This document shows, one piece after another, positions 54,863 to 63,943 of a stretch of DNA of 64,000 bases. The stretch spans positions 33,013 through 97,012 of the forward strand of contig NZ_JAYLLN010000007.1 of assembly GCF_037126265.1 (NCBI RefSeq), read 5' to 3'. The notes beneath the pieces were generated by a model, which did not search any database, was not told where the DNA came from, and saw only the letters and a program-made list of their open reading frames with translations. The position numbers and the translations under genes are program-made. The DNA is from Sphingobacterium tenebrionis. Lineage in GTDB: Bacteria > Bacteroidota > Bacteroidia > Sphingobacteriales > Sphingobacteriaceae. The number at the start of each line of letters is the position of its first letter. Position 1 is the first letter of the stretch.

Positions 54863-55454
54863 ATTGGTCAATATTGATAACCACCGGTTATTCTCTGATG
54901 GTCTTCACGCGCTTTTAGCGTCGGAGACTGATATGGTCCTTTTACAGCGCTATTCAGATGGAAATCATATCCGAGGGATGTTAAATCAACATGAACCTGA
55001 TATCATTTTATTGGATATGTATTTGAACGAGCGGTCTGGGATCAGTATTGCCAAGGAAATCAAACAGATTCGACCTCAGGCTAAAATCATTATTTTATCC
55101 CTGGAGGTCAACCAAGCTTTTTTCGCGGAATTGAAAGCTATCGGCGTAGAGGGCTATATTTCCAAGGAATTGGATGCGGAGGATTTAATCAGTGTTATTC
55201 GTAAGGTATTTGAAGGGAAAAGCATCTATGGCGATGAAAAAACATTGCATAGTACCTCCGAATCCATCATGAAAAATGATTTTGGACTAACCGATCGGGA
55301 ACTCGAAATTTATAAATTGATAAAAGAAGGAAAATCCAGTCAGGAGATTGCAGAGATCTTGCACCGTAGTGTCATGACGATTCGCACCCACCGAAAGAAT
55401 ATCCGTCAGAAATTAAAATCAAGGATCCGCAATCATGATGGCTTGTTCGATTGA
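54855..55454 (+). CDS. LuxR/NarL-family response regulator
   Basis: The 199-aa protein overlaps the kinase gene by 8 bp, so the two form a coupled pair. The receiver domain has D54 in ILLDMYL as the phosphoacceptor and the lysine in GYISKELD. The usual DD-H acidic pair reads D7-N8-H9, so one metal-ligand acid is replaced by Asn. This could weaken magnesium binding. The C-terminal LuxR helix-turn-helix is normal (LTDRELEIYKLIKEGKSSQEIAEILH). It may control the barrel gene that follows 171 nt later. Confidence 0.9.
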   Translation: MIKLVNIDNHRLFSDGLHALLASETDMVLLQRYSDGNHIRGMLNQHEPDIILLDMYLNERSGISIAKEIKQIRPQAKIIILSLEVNQAFFAELKAIGVEGYISKELDAEDLISVIRKVFEGKSIYGDEKTLHSTSESIMKNDFGLTDRELEIYKLIKEGKSSQEIAEILHRSVMTIRTHRKNIRQKLKSRIRNHDGLFD

Positions 55455-55625
55455 TCAAGGCAGGTTCTAAAAGGACTAAACAAAACCCAATAGTTAAATT
55501 TATGTTATTTTTTCTGATTAACATTTATGTTACAGAAAAGTGGCTGATTATTTTTTTACATTTAACGAAAATTTTAAAAAAAGGTTTTTGATGTCTACCA
55601 ATTATGACAATAAATGCTTTACTAT

Positions 55626-58487
55626 ATGAGGCATTTATTAAAATTATTTTTAGTTTCCTGCATTTCTTTCCTTGCTTTTCAAGCGAATGCCCAGGAATTC
55701 GGGGAGTTGAATGGTACAGTGATCGATAGTGCCCGAAATGCGGTTGAAGGTGCCAAGGTTTTTCTGATATCCGGAAAAGATACACTTAAGACTTCCAGTA
55801 ATAAGAAGGGTGAATTCAGCTTTAAAAAGGTGAAGATTGGAACAGCGGAATTGCAGGTTTCCAACATATCTTCCGAAATGGAAGTGCGCAGCGTCGAAAT
55901 CTCTGATAAGCCAACCACTGTACGTATCGTGCTCAAAATTAAAACCATTCAACTGGAGGAATTGGTGATCAATAAAAAGCCCAATCCGATTACGATCAAA
56001 AAGGATACAGTAGAATACAATGCGGCGGCATTTGATGTCTTGGAAGGGGATGATCTCGCCGACCTCATCAAACAACTTCCTGGGCTGGTGGTGGATGAGA
56101 ACAACAAGGTGGAATCCAATGGGAAGCCGGTCATGAAACTACGTGTGAACGGGGAAGATTTTTTTACCAATAACCTGGATGATTTTATCAAGAAATTGCC
56201 GGCTGAAATAGTTTCCAAGATCCAGATCATTGAGGATTATGGTGATGAAGCTAATTTCACGGGGGTGAAGACCGGAGAACCTGGTAAACTGATCAATATT
56301 GAAACGAAGCCGGGCATGAACAAGGGCAAGTTTGGAAATGCCAATGCCGAGACCGCAAGTAACGATAAGGCAGAGATCGGTGGAGATTTTAGTTTTTGGA
56401 AAGAAAAGCAACAAAATGGCGCTCGATTTAACGTGATGACGGAGAATAATGGTGCGGGTATCAATCAATCCTTTAATCTGTCTGTCAATCATCGGAATAA
56501 ATTCAAGGAAAAAGGGAATTATAATTTTGGATATAATGGGCGTGGAAATCTTTCTGCATTTACCAATGAATCCTTTGTCGAAACCGTAAGTACCATAGGG
56601 ACCTATTATAACAATTCGAATAGTGAAGGAGATAATGGGGGATCGAACCATAATCTTACTGCAGGATTAAATAATAGAACGGATAAATGGTTTATCAATT
56701 CAGACATCAATCTGGGTTTTGGTAAGATGACCAATTCCAATATTTCGGCAAACAATCAAACCGGAGCGATGAAACAGGGTTTTCGGAATGAAAACGAAAA
56801 TACTTCCAGAACCCCGAATGTAGGGGTTAGCCTGATGTTGAACCGCAAATTGAAAGAAGGTAAAAAATATATCTCGGGTAATTTCCATTACAATCGTAGC
56901 AGTTCAGAATCCCTGCAATCCATTTTGAGCAATACCCTATATTACGATCAAACTTCTGGCGATCTTTTAAAGGACTCCTTATTGCATCGGAATATTACGA
57001 ACGATAATAAATCGGAGTCGTTAAATTTCAGTACCGGATATAATTTTTCCATCGGAAAAAGTAAGAAGGATTCTTTATTGCGTAGATCGATCAGTTTGAA
57101 CTATCGGTTTAACTTCTCCAAATCGACCAACAATTTGGCCACTTCGGTACTGGATACAGCCAGTAGGGATTTTTATTATGTAGATTCCTTAAGCTCCTAC
57201 ATGCGGAACCAGGTCATCGCGCAGACCATCGGAGTCAATTATAATTATTCAAAGCAAAAGACCAATTTCTCTGCAGGAATCAATTTCAATCCCTTGTTGC
57301 AGAAGAATTATTATGCGCAGTTGGATCAAGAAATTGAGAACAATTCCCTCAACTTTTCACCTGTACTGAATTTTAGCACTCAGGTAAAACCTGGAAAAAC
57401 AATAGCTGTGAGCTATAATGGTAGAAACTCGGCACCCTCCCAATTCCAATTACAGCCAATTCCAAATACTCGGAACTTGCAGAATATCATCATCGGTAAT
57501 CCTGATCTGAAACCATTTTTTTCGCATAATTTCAGTTCGAATTATAATTTCGTCAAACAGGAAACGGGAAAAAGCTTGATGGTATCTGCCAATTTCAGTA
57601 CCATTCAGGATCAAGTGGTGGAGAATATCATCATCCTACCGGATACCCTGGGTAGTTTTAAAAGGGAAACGCGCTATATCAATGCCAATGGAAACTATAA
57701 TCTGGGAGGTAATTATACTTTTACTCTGCCGATGAAGGATAAGAAGTGGCGCTTAACTTACGATGGTAGTATCGGCGTTTCCAATAGGATCCAATATATT
57801 GACAATGAAGGGTATTCCAATGAAGGATTGAATTATTCGCAGGCCCTTTCCATGAACATCAATTTGAAAACGGTAATCCTGACTACCCGATTAAATTATA
57901 ATCAGGTGAACAACAATAATATTGTTGGACTTTCGAACATGATGGGTTTTGGAGGGGGAATGGATCCGGTGTTCAATATTGGACAGATGACGGCAAAGAA
58001 CTTCTTCACGACCAAATCATTTGGTGCTTCCTGGAACGGTCGATTGAACCTTCCAAAGGTAAAGATCAATAGTAATGTTAATTACTCCTTTAGCCGGAAT
58101 GAGAATCCATCCCTACAGGAATCCATCCGTAAGCTTCATAATCTCAACATGGCAGTAAATGGTCGGGTGGAATTCCTGAAGACCTATCAGGCGGAATTCA
58201 ACACGAGTAAACGGATCAATACGGGCTATGCATTGGCGAATCAGAATCCTTTGTTGATCGGATTGGGCATCACCAAGATGTTCCTGAAGAACAAAAACCT
58301 GTTTTTATCAGCTCGGGTGAGTGATCTACTGAACCAAGGGAATATGTTGAATAGACAGGTGATGGGTAACTCCATTATCGATTCCAGAACGAATGTGATC
58401 ACGCGGGTATTTTCCTTGAACCTTCGGTACGATCTTTCCAGATTTGGCGGACGAGGTGTACATATTCGGGTAGACCCTGATTTGTAA
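55626..58487 (+). CDS. Outer-membrane beta-barrel protein (TonB-dependent receptor-like, OMP_b-brl)
   Basis: The 953-aa protein has a signal peptide ending at QANA-Q, a carboxypeptidase-regulatory-like domain (GELNGTVIDSARNAVEGAKVFL), and a plug-like region with LPGLVVDENNKVESNGKPVMKLRVNGEDFFTN. A long barrel rich in Asn and aromatic residues ends in RFGGRGVHIRVDPDL. This is the outer membrane beta-barrel family of Bacteroidota whose members lack a clear TonB box. The ATG at 55626 is chosen over one at 55614 because it gives a better signal peptide. It follows the two-component genes in the same direction and may be their target. Confidence 0.85.
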   Translation: MRHLLKLFLVSCISFLAFQANAQEFGELNGTVIDSARNAVEGAKVFLISGKDTLKTSSNKKGEFSFKKVKIGTAELQVSNISSEMEVRSVEISDKPTTVRIVLKIKTIQLEELVINKKPNPITIKKDTVEYNAAAFDVLEGDDLADLIKQLPGLVVDENNKVESNGKPVMKLRVNGEDFFTNNLDDFIKKLPAEIVSKIQIIEDYGDEANFTGVKTGEPGKLINIETKPGMNKGKFGNANAETASNDKAEIGGDFSFWKEKQQNGARFNVMTENNGAGINQSFNLSVNHRNKFKEKGNYNFGYNGRGNLSAFTNESFVETVSTIGTYYNNSNSEGDNGGSNHNLTAGLNNRTDKWFINSDINLGFGKMTNSNISANNQTGAMKQGFRNENENTSRTPNVGVSLMLNRKLKEGKKYISGNFHYNRSSSESLQSILSNTLYYDQTSGDLLKDSLLHRNITNDNKSESLNFSTGYNFSIGKSKKDSLLRRSISLNYRFNFSKSTNNLATSVLDTASRDFYYVDSLSSYMRNQVIAQTIGVNYNYSKQKTNFSAGINFNPLLQKNYYAQLDQEIENNSLNFSPVLNFSTQVKPGKTIAVSYNGRNSAPSQFQLQPIPNTRNLQNIIIGNPDLKPFFSHNFSSNYNFVKQETGKSLMVSANFSTIQDQVVENIIILPDTLGSFKRETRYINANGNYNLGGNYTFTLPMKDKKWRLTYDGSIGVSNRIQYIDNEGYSNEGLNYSQALSMNINLKTVILTTRLNYNQVNNNNIVGLSNMMGFGGGMDPVFNIGQMTAKNFFTTKSFGASWNGRLNLPKVKINSNVNYSFSRNENPSLQESIRKLHNLNMAVNGRVEFLKTYQAEFNTSKRINTGYALANQNPLLIGLGITKMFLKNKNLFLSARVSDLLNQGNMLNRQVMGNSIIDSRTNVITRVFSLNLRYDLSRFGGRGVHIRVDPDL

Positions 58488-58534
58488 TAGCTTGTTATTA
58501 TTTCGGTATATTTGAATCCAACATTCACATTACT

Positions 58535-59128
58535 ATGATTCCTGAAGACCTGATCAAACAGATAGCATTTATAAAAGAGATCGATAAACTGAAATATATC
58601 GAAAGACAGACGCGACTATTGAACAGCAATAGGAGGGAGAATGATGCGGAACATAGTTGGCATTTGGCGATGATGGCTATCGTATTGCAACAGCATGCCA
58701 ATGAAGAAGTGGATGTCCTTAAAGTGGTTAAAATGGTTCTGATCCACGATATCGTGGAGATCGACGCTGGCGATACCTTTATCTACGACAGCCTAAAAAG
58801 CCATGATAATACGGAGGAGGAGCGTCTAGCGGCAAAACGGATATTTGGAATATTACCGAAGGAACAAGCAGAAGAATTTACAGCAATTTGGGAAGAATTT
58901 GAGCTTGGAGAAAGTATGGAGGCAAAATTTGCACGTACGATGGATAGATTGGAGCCCCTGCTCCAAAATTACTCCAATAATGGCGGTACCTGGAATATGC
59001 CTGGGGTTACTTACGAGAAGGTCTATGCAAAGAAAAGCGTCATGAAATATGGTTCCAGCAGCATTTGGGATTATGCTGAAGGACTGATTCAAGATGCGGT
59101 TGAAAAAGGGATCTTAAAGAAATCCTAA
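58535..59128 (+). CDS. HD-domain phosphohydrolase (YfbR/HD_3-like)
   Basis: The 197-aa cytoplasmic enzyme has the HD metal ligands: H in DAEHSWHLAMM, the HD pair in LIHDIVEIDAGD and a distal D in RTMDRLEP. It belongs to the HD_3 family that includes 5'-deoxynucleotidase YfbR and relatives. It probably cleaves nucleoside monophosphates, but specificity is not proven. The stop codon lies in the loop of the terminator hairpin that follows. Confidence 0.87.
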   Translation: MIPEDLIKQIAFIKEIDKLKYIERQTRLLNSNRRENDAEHSWHLAMMAIVLQQHANEEVDVLKVVKMVLIHDIVEIDAGDTFIYDSLKSHDNTEEERLAAKRIFGILPKEQAEEFTAIWEEFELGESMEAKFARTMDRLEPLLQNYSNNGGTWNMPGVTYEKVYAKKSVMKYGSSSIWDYAEGLIQDAVEKGILKKS

Positions 59129-59141
59129 ACAGGATTTCTTT
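59116..59141. terminator. Bidirectional hairpin overlapping the HD gene stop codon
   Basis: An 11-bp perfect stem AAAGAAATCCT/AGGATTTCTTT has an AAAC loop; the TAA stop of the HD gene spans its left arm and loop. On the minus strand it follows the 37-aa gene within 10 nt and is then followed by AAGATCCCTTTTT. Confidence 0.65.
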
Positions 59142-59147
59142 AGCTCA

Positions 59148-59261
59148 TTAATTTCTTATTTTTTTCACCAAAACGACAGCTAAGGTTAAAACAGCTATCA
59201 ATAAGATTAAACCTACAAGAATAATTAATATTTCGTTTGTGCCAATGTAAGATAGATTCAT
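59148..59261 (-). CDS. Small membrane peptide, 37 aa
   Basis: This short reading frame starts with ATG at 59261 (MNLSYIGTNEILI) and gives one hydrophobic helix at about residues 11-31 with a basic end (KKIRN). The design is the same as in the 39-aa peptide at 14447-14566: one helix then a charged tail. A strong hairpin begins 7 nt after the stop. It lies between the HD gene and the YwbE gene. No family is recognised; function unknown. Confidence 0.55.
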   Translation of the reverse strand: MNLSYIGTNEILIILVGLILLIAVLTLAVVLVKKIRN

Positions 59262-59343
59262 AATTTTTGTCTTTAATATGGTATATCGAAGGTAATTAAT
59301 CTTGAATATAATTCAAATAGCGAATGACTAATATTTTTTGGAC

Positions 59344-59371
59344 AAAAAAAGAGGAAGACTAATCTTCCTCT
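59344..59371 (-). terminator. Terminator that contains the YwbE stop codon
   Basis: On the minus strand the stem AGAGGAAGA/TCTTCCTCT has a TTAG loop and is followed by TTTTTTTG. The codons for the last residues, EED, and the stop TAG are inside the hairpin. Confidence 0.85.
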
Positions 59372-59562
59372 ATGATTTCTGCTACTCGGCCAATCTGGCC
59401 ATCGGTTAATCTTACTTTAATTCCTCGGCTATGGTATGCGGCTGAGGTTAATATGTCTTTCACAATACCTTCTGTTAAATTTCCAGATCGCTGATCCTTC
59501 TTGAGAATGATGTTAACGACTATGCCTGGCTTGATATTGCTTCTGCTATTTGGATCGCTCAT
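59359..59562 (-). CDS. YwbE-family protein
   Basis: The 67-aa protein matches the YwbE family over its full length: RSNIKPGIVVNIILKKDQRSG, LTEGIVKDILTSAAYHSRGIKV and LTDGQIGRVAEI. YwbE proteins are small SH3-like beta barrels common in Bacteria and some eukaryotes, with unknown function. The end of the gene is inside a terminator. It precedes the 37-aa peptide gene on the same strand but is separated from it by this terminator. Confidence 0.9.
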   Translation of the reverse strand: MSDPNSRSNIKPGIVVNIILKKDQRSGNLTEGIVKDILTSAAYHSRGIKVRLTDGQIGRVAEIIEED

Positions 59563-59600
59563 GATAATTTCTTTTTACAAAAATAACTCAATTTCCGAGA

Positions 59601-60656
59601 TTATAAACGGTAAGTAAAAGCATTGATGTTCATACCAGCTCCAACTGAAGCAAATAAAATCACATCACCCTTGTTTAATTCATGTTTTTCCATCAATCCT
59701 TTGATGATCAAATCGTATAAAGTAGGGATAGTCGCCACACTGCTGTTCCCAAATTTATTGATCGTCATCGGCATAATGTGTTCTGGTGGAGTCATATCAT
59801 ACAGGCCATAGAAACGTTCAACGATTGCTTCATCCATTTTTTCATTGGCCTGATGGATCAGGATTTTCTTGATGTCGGTAATGGCAATGTTTCCTTTCTC
59901 CAAACATTGCTGCATGGCCAAAGGTACTTTGGTAAGTGCAAATTCATAGATCTTGCGACCTTTCATTTTAATATAACGCGTATCCTGTTCTGCCTCTTTA
60001 TTGTACGAAGGGCCAAAGAATAGATAGCCCGCTTCGTTCAAGGCATAGGTAGCACTTGCATAGGATAACATCCCCTCATCAGCTGTAGTTCCTTCAACGA
60101 CTACTGCACCAGCTCCATCTGCATAGATCATCGAATCACGATCGGAAGGGTCTATTAAACGGGATAAGGTTTCCGTACCGATTACCAAACATCTTTTTGC
60201 CATTCCGGAACGGATAAAGGCATTGGCTTGTAACATTCCTTCGATCCAACCTGGACAGCCGAACAATAAATCATAGGCCACACAATTAGGATTTTCAATA
60301 CCTAATTTCTGCTTAACCCGACTGGCCAGGCTAGGTACTGTATCGGATTGGATAGTACCAGAAGGCACATCTCCATAATTATGGGCAACAATGATATAAT
60401 CCAGGGTTTCCTTGTCCACTCCAGCGTCTTCGATCGCTTTTTCGGATGCAAAGAAGGCAAGATCTGAACTGACCAATTCTTTGGAGGCATATCTACGCTC
60501 TTCAATCCCGGTAATATCCTTGAATTTACGAATGATAGATTCTGGGTTTTTGATTGGCGAGCCTGCTTCATCTAAAAAGATATGGTTCTCGAAATCTGCA
60601 TTTTTTATCTTGGTATCAGGTATAAAGCTACCGGATCCGACTATTTTGATGTTCAT
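59601..60656 (-). CDS. 3-oxoacyl-ACP synthase III family protein (FabH-like)
   Basis: The 351-aa protein has the KAS III thiolase fold with the catalytic C134 in LLFGCPGW, the His in ILIHQANEKM and the Asn in NKFGNSSVATIP. It starts a condensation between an acyl-CoA or acyl-ACP and malonyl-ACP. The FGCPGW context departs from canonical FabH, so it may have a special substrate such as branched, hydroxylated or aryl acyl groups. No polyketide or fatty-acid cluster is adjacent. I start at the ATG at 60656; a TTG three codons upstream is possible. Confidence 0.88.
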   Translation of the reverse strand: MNIKIVGSGSFIPDTKIKNADFENHIFLDEAGSPIKNPESIIRKFKDITGIEERRYASKELVSSDLAFFASEKAIEDAGVDKETLDYIIVAHNYGDVPSGTIQSDTVPSLASRVKQKLGIENPNCVAYDLLFGCPGWIEGMLQANAFIRSGMAKRCLVIGTETLSRLIDPSDRDSMIYADGAGAVVVEGTTADEGMLSYASATYALNEAGYLFFGPSYNKEAEQDTRYIKMKGRKIYEFALTKVPLAMQQCLEKGNIAITDIKKILIHQANEKMDEAIVERFYGLYDMTPPEHIMPMTINKFGNSSVATIPTLYDLIIKGLMEKHELNKGDVILFASVGAGMNINAFTYRL

Positions 60657-60819
60657 GTTCAGCAAAGGTAAATTTAATGTTAAAGCCTTTATTTATTCTA
60701 AATATATTACAATTTAGTCAATTGAAAGCATAAAAAACAAAATATTATTCTTTTTGTCGTGAACCGTTTGTTAAAATGGTCTACCAGTAGCTCTATTTTT
60801 ACTATTTTTTGAATTGAAA

Positions 60820-61803
60820 TTAGCTTTTGAATAATGCTTTTTTCAGTGCTTGAGCAGCTTGCTCAACCGAACATTTGACGGCTTCTATATGATTTAATGG
60901 ATTTAATAAACCATAATCATGGATAAAACCGTTGTATGTTTGGATGGTTGTTGGAACGCCCGCTTCATCGAGTTTCCTTCCGTAATCCAAGCCTTCATCA
61001 AATAGGATGTCATTTTCAGCCAATTGAATCAATGCTGGTGGCAAATCTTTCAATTTTTCCAAATCTGCTTGGAAAGGTGATGCGTAGTATTCTTTTCTTT
61101 TAGCTACATCAGGCAAATAATTATCCCACATCCATTTCATCATGCCAACAGTTAAGAATCGGCCTTCTGCATATTTCTTCCAGGATTCCCGTTCGAAATT
61201 CGCATCAGTAACCGGCCACAACAACAATTGGAATTTTATTTCGGGACCTGATTTATCTTTTGCCATCAAACAGGTCACTGCCGACATATTTCCACCTACA
61301 CTATTCCCAGCCACGGCGAGGTTCTTGCCATCGACACCAATTTCATCACCATGCGCTGAAACCCATTTGGTTGCGGCATAAATTTCATTGATGGCAGTAG
61401 GGTATTTCGCTTCCGGAGATCGGGTATAATCAACGAATACGGCTGCGGCACCACTTTGAACCACAAGATCCCTAACCAATCTTTTATGTGTTGGGTAATC
61501 TCCCAATATCCACCCTCCTCCATGAATAAAGATGAACACCGGTAATTTTTTATCCGTAGTACCTTCAGGTTTTACTATAATTGTTTTAACAGTTAGTCCG
61601 TCCTGTTCGATCGTTTTTTCTTCTTCTGTGATTCCGGAATAATCCACCTTTACGGATTTCTGGGCATCTTCCAATACTTTTCTGGCATCTTCTGGTGCCA
61701 ATGTTTCCAGTGGTTTATCACCGCTATTGTTCAATCCATCTAGAAATTCGCGTATTTCTTTGAAAATGTTGGGGTCTTTTTCTGCTTTGATCGTATCAGC
61801 CAT
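60820..61803 (-). CDS. Alpha/beta hydrolase, HSL/Aes-type esterase
   Basis: The 327-aa enzyme is of the hormone-sensitive-lipase type: oxyanion motif H94-G-G-G97, nucleophile S168 in AGNSVGG, catalytic Asp in AENDILFDEG and His in NGFIHDYGLL. It hydrolyses short-chain esters. There is no signal peptide, so it is cytoplasmic. The motif GNSVGG replaces the commoner GDSAGG. It stands alone, with no adjacent gene on a shared transcript except a possible downstream KAS III gene about 160 bp away. Confidence 0.9.
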   Translation of the reverse strand: MADTIKAEKDPNIFKEIREFLDGLNNSGDKPLETLAPEDARKVLEDAQKSVKVDYSGITEEEKTIEQDGLTVKTIIVKPEGTTDKKLPVFIFIHGGGWILGDYPTHKRLVRDLVVQSGAAAVFVDYTRSPEAKYPTAINEIYAATKWVSAHGDEIGVDGKNLAVAGNSVGGNMSAVTCLMAKDKSGPEIKFQLLLWPVTDANFERESWKKYAEGRFLTVGMMKWMWDNYLPDVAKRKEYYASPFQADLEKLKDLPPALIQLAENDILFDEGLDYGRKLDEAGVPTTIQTYNGFIHDYGLLNPLNHIEAVKCSVEQAAQALKKALFKS

Positions 61804-61873
61804 AATGATTGTTTTAAAGATTATTTTTCAATAGTTTCTTTATTAGTAACAATCTGTAGGGGTGATGGTTTTT

Positions 61874-62566
61874 TCATTGGAGGATTGCAAGTACGAAGTT
61901 TTTCCAAAAGTCTGTTCTGGGAATAATCATCAGCAACAGGATCTCCGCTATCCAACATCCTAAAAATAGGAGGTAGGGGCTTTTTAAAATAGGTTTTTGA
62001 TAATTTATTTTTTCAAAAATAAGTATTGAAAAGCTTACTAGAATAGGGAGTAGGCTAGCTGCGAGTAATCCAGATCCTGGATGGATCTGATTAAGTAATC
62101 TGGACATTCCAGGGTTTAGGATTACCAGGGAACAAGCAATAATAAAGGCAACATGCCATCGCTGATTTCTTGAATTCATCATAGCAATGGTAAAATAGAC
62201 CCCTAAAGATAGGGCATCAATAAACCCGATAAAGGAGGTCATCAAGGCTTTTTGTATGGAATATTCAAATTCACGTTCTGTTTGTTGCAAAACCAATAAT
62301 AGGATACTAATAATCAAAAGCGGGATGAGGACGTAGGCAGTTTTACCTAATGATCGATGCAATCTCCTTTTTCCTTTTGCTATCAGGATTGGCTGGATGA
62401 TGAGTAGCACAAACCAACCTACAAATCCAATGAAATGGAGGTGGATCAGTAAGGGGAAATGTGAGAAATTGGGGAGGTGGCTAATATAAGAAGTATAAAA
62501 ACCAGCTAGGGAAATTAATATAATCAGCATGAAGAAGCTGAAAATGAGCTTTATATTCCTGTCCAT
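61874..62566 (-). CDS. Multi-pass membrane protein, 230 aa
   Basis: No family is recognised with confidence; it looks like a heme-handling or DUF2306-type membrane protein. About seven hydrophobic helices are visible, with an HLHFIGFVGWFVLL segment near residue 45, a KGKRRLHRSLGK loop and NQRWHVAFIIA. The His pairs in helices could bind heme, as in cytochrome b-like proteins, but that is inference. I start at ATG 62566 (MDRNIKL); an earlier start would add 18 residues that do not resemble the family. Confidence 0.65.
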   Translation of the reverse strand: MDRNIKLIFSFFMLIILISLAGFYTSYISHLPNFSHFPLLIHLHFIGFVGWFVLLIIQPILIAKGKRRLHRSLGKTAYVLIPLLIISILLLVLQQTEREFEYSIQKALMTSFIGFIDALSLGVYFTIAMMNSRNQRWHVAFIIACSLVILNPGMSRLLNQIHPGSGLLAASLLPILVSFSILIFEKINYQKPILKSPYLLFLGCWIAEILLLMIIPRTDFWKNFVLAILQ

Positions 62567-62757
62567 AAGATGTTGATTGGTTAATAATTGGACAATATGA
62601 TAGTTATAAAAATAAATCATTTTAATTTTTAAAATGATTTTATAAGATAAATTTATGAAATACTAAATTATCTTAATCCTTTGGTAATAAATAATTTAAA
62701 ATAAATGGTATTATTTGATTAAATTATCATAAATTTATTATAGACTAATTCAATCAT

Positions 62758-62973
62758 ATGTTAGCATTTATCGATTATTCCGCAAACCCATTGTTAACAG
62801 TAATTTATATAATCCTATTTATCCACGTTTATTTTGTAGTGCGTTACTGTGTGGGTAATATTATTATTTATCATGATCGCACTCCCGCGGAACGCTTCCT
62901 TGATTTTCTGAAGGTGGTTTTTATTCCTATCGTCGGATATATTTGGGTCTTGCGATCTCAAGCAAATGACTAA
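62758..62973 (+). CDS. Small membrane protein, 71 aa
   Basis: No family is recognised. The protein has two hydrophobic helices, at about residues 12-34 and 49-64. A short charged loop (YHDRTPAERFLDF) lies between them. A phosphotransferase gene starts 5 nt after its stop, so the two are probably translated from one transcript. Function unknown. Confidence 0.65.
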   Translation: MLAFIDYSANPLLTVIYIILFIHVYFVVRYCVGNIIIYHDRTPAERFLDFLKVVFIPIVGYIWVLRSQAND

Positions 62974-62978
62974 CCAAT

Positions 62979-63860
62979 ATGATTGACCAAGAGATCAAGC
63001 ACCTCGCAAAAGAACATGGCTTAGCCTTAATCGATCAGATCCATTTCAGTGAGATGGGTATTGATTTTAGGGTCGGAATGGCGAAGGATATCCAAGGAAA
63101 AGAATGGATATTAAGAATCCCTCGACGCCCTGAGATGCTAAAACAGATCCAGGAAGAAAAGAATATCCTAAGTTTTGTCCAACCCTTTTTAAAGGTAGAA
63201 ATCCCTGATTGGGTCATCAGTACAGAAAGGTTGGTTGCCTATCCTGCTTTAAAGGGAAAGCCCGTTTTAACCTACGACGCCTCTTATGCAGTGAAATGGA
63301 ACATGGACCAGCATAATCCGCATTTTGTTCCTTCATTAGCCCATACGCTCTACGACCTGCACCAGATCCCTGCAGAGGATGCTAAAAAGAATCACATAAA
63401 AATGATGGATGCCGGAGATCTCAGACCTGAAATTGATAGCCGCTTAACCCTGGTCAAATCAGAGCTTGGTATTTCGGAAGAATTGGAATCAAGATATAAA
63501 GCCTGGCTGCAACAGGATGCATTGTGGCCTGATTTCACAAGTTTCATCCATGGCGATTTATATGCAGGACATATTTTAACTAATCAAGCTGGAGAAATTA
63601 CAGGTATTATCGATTGGACGACCGCTCAGTTTGGTGATCCATCCATTGACTTCAGTGGCCACTTAAATGTCTTTGGTGAAGAAAGCCTTAAGGAGTTGAT
63701 CCAAACTTACGAAAGGTTGGGAGGGAAGACATGGGACAAACTATTTGAGCAAACGGTTGAAAGAGCAGCCGCATCCGCGCTTGCCTATGGATATTTTGCT
63801 ATCCTGACACAGGATGATACCCACATCAAAGGAGCTAAATCCTTATTGGGTGTTTTATAA
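62979..63860 (+). CDS. Macrolide 2'-phosphotransferase-family protein (Mph-like)
   Basis: The 293-aa protein matches the Mph family: GIDFRVGMAKDIQGKEWILR, the catalytic loop HGDLYAGHIL (H191, D193) and the metal-binding IIDWTTAQFGDPSIDF (D212). Mph enzymes transfer phosphate, commonly from GTP, to the 2'-hydroxyl of macrolides. Whether this chromosomal homologue gives resistance or has a different native substrate cannot be told from sequence. No mobile element, integrase or flanking repeat is seen, so it looks like a resident gene. Terminator downstream at 63897. Confidence 0.85.
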   Translation: MIDQEIKHLAKEHGLALIDQIHFSEMGIDFRVGMAKDIQGKEWILRIPRRPEMLKQIQEEKNILSFVQPFLKVEIPDWVISTERLVAYPALKGKPVLTYDASYAVKWNMDQHNPHFVPSLAHTLYDLHQIPAEDAKKNHIKMMDAGDLRPEIDSRLTLVKSELGISEELESRYKAWLQQDALWPDFTSFIHGDLYAGHILTNQAGEITGIIDWTTAQFGDPSIDFSGHLNVFGEESLKELIQTYERLGGKTWDKLFEQTVERAAASALAYGYFAILTQDDTHIKGAKSLLGVL

Positions 63861-63896
63861 TTTTTTAACGACCAAAACTTTCACAAAATAAAAAAG

Positions 63897-63943
63897 AGGC
63901 TGTCTCCTATGTTTGTGTCAAGCAAATGTAGGAGACATTTTTT
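63897..63943 (+). terminator. Rho-independent terminator after the phosphotransferase gene
   Basis: A 14-bp stem GTCTCCTATGTTTG/CAAATGTAGGAGAC (with two G-U pairs) closes a 7-nt loop and is followed by ATTTTTTG. Confidence 0.8.

Noticed and set aside
55502..55591. Possible 29-aa hydrophobic peptide upstream of the barrel gene (MLFFLINIYVTEKW...)
   Set aside because: The composition follows the AT-rich background, there is no terminator or family resemblance, and it lies in the promoter region of the barrel gene.
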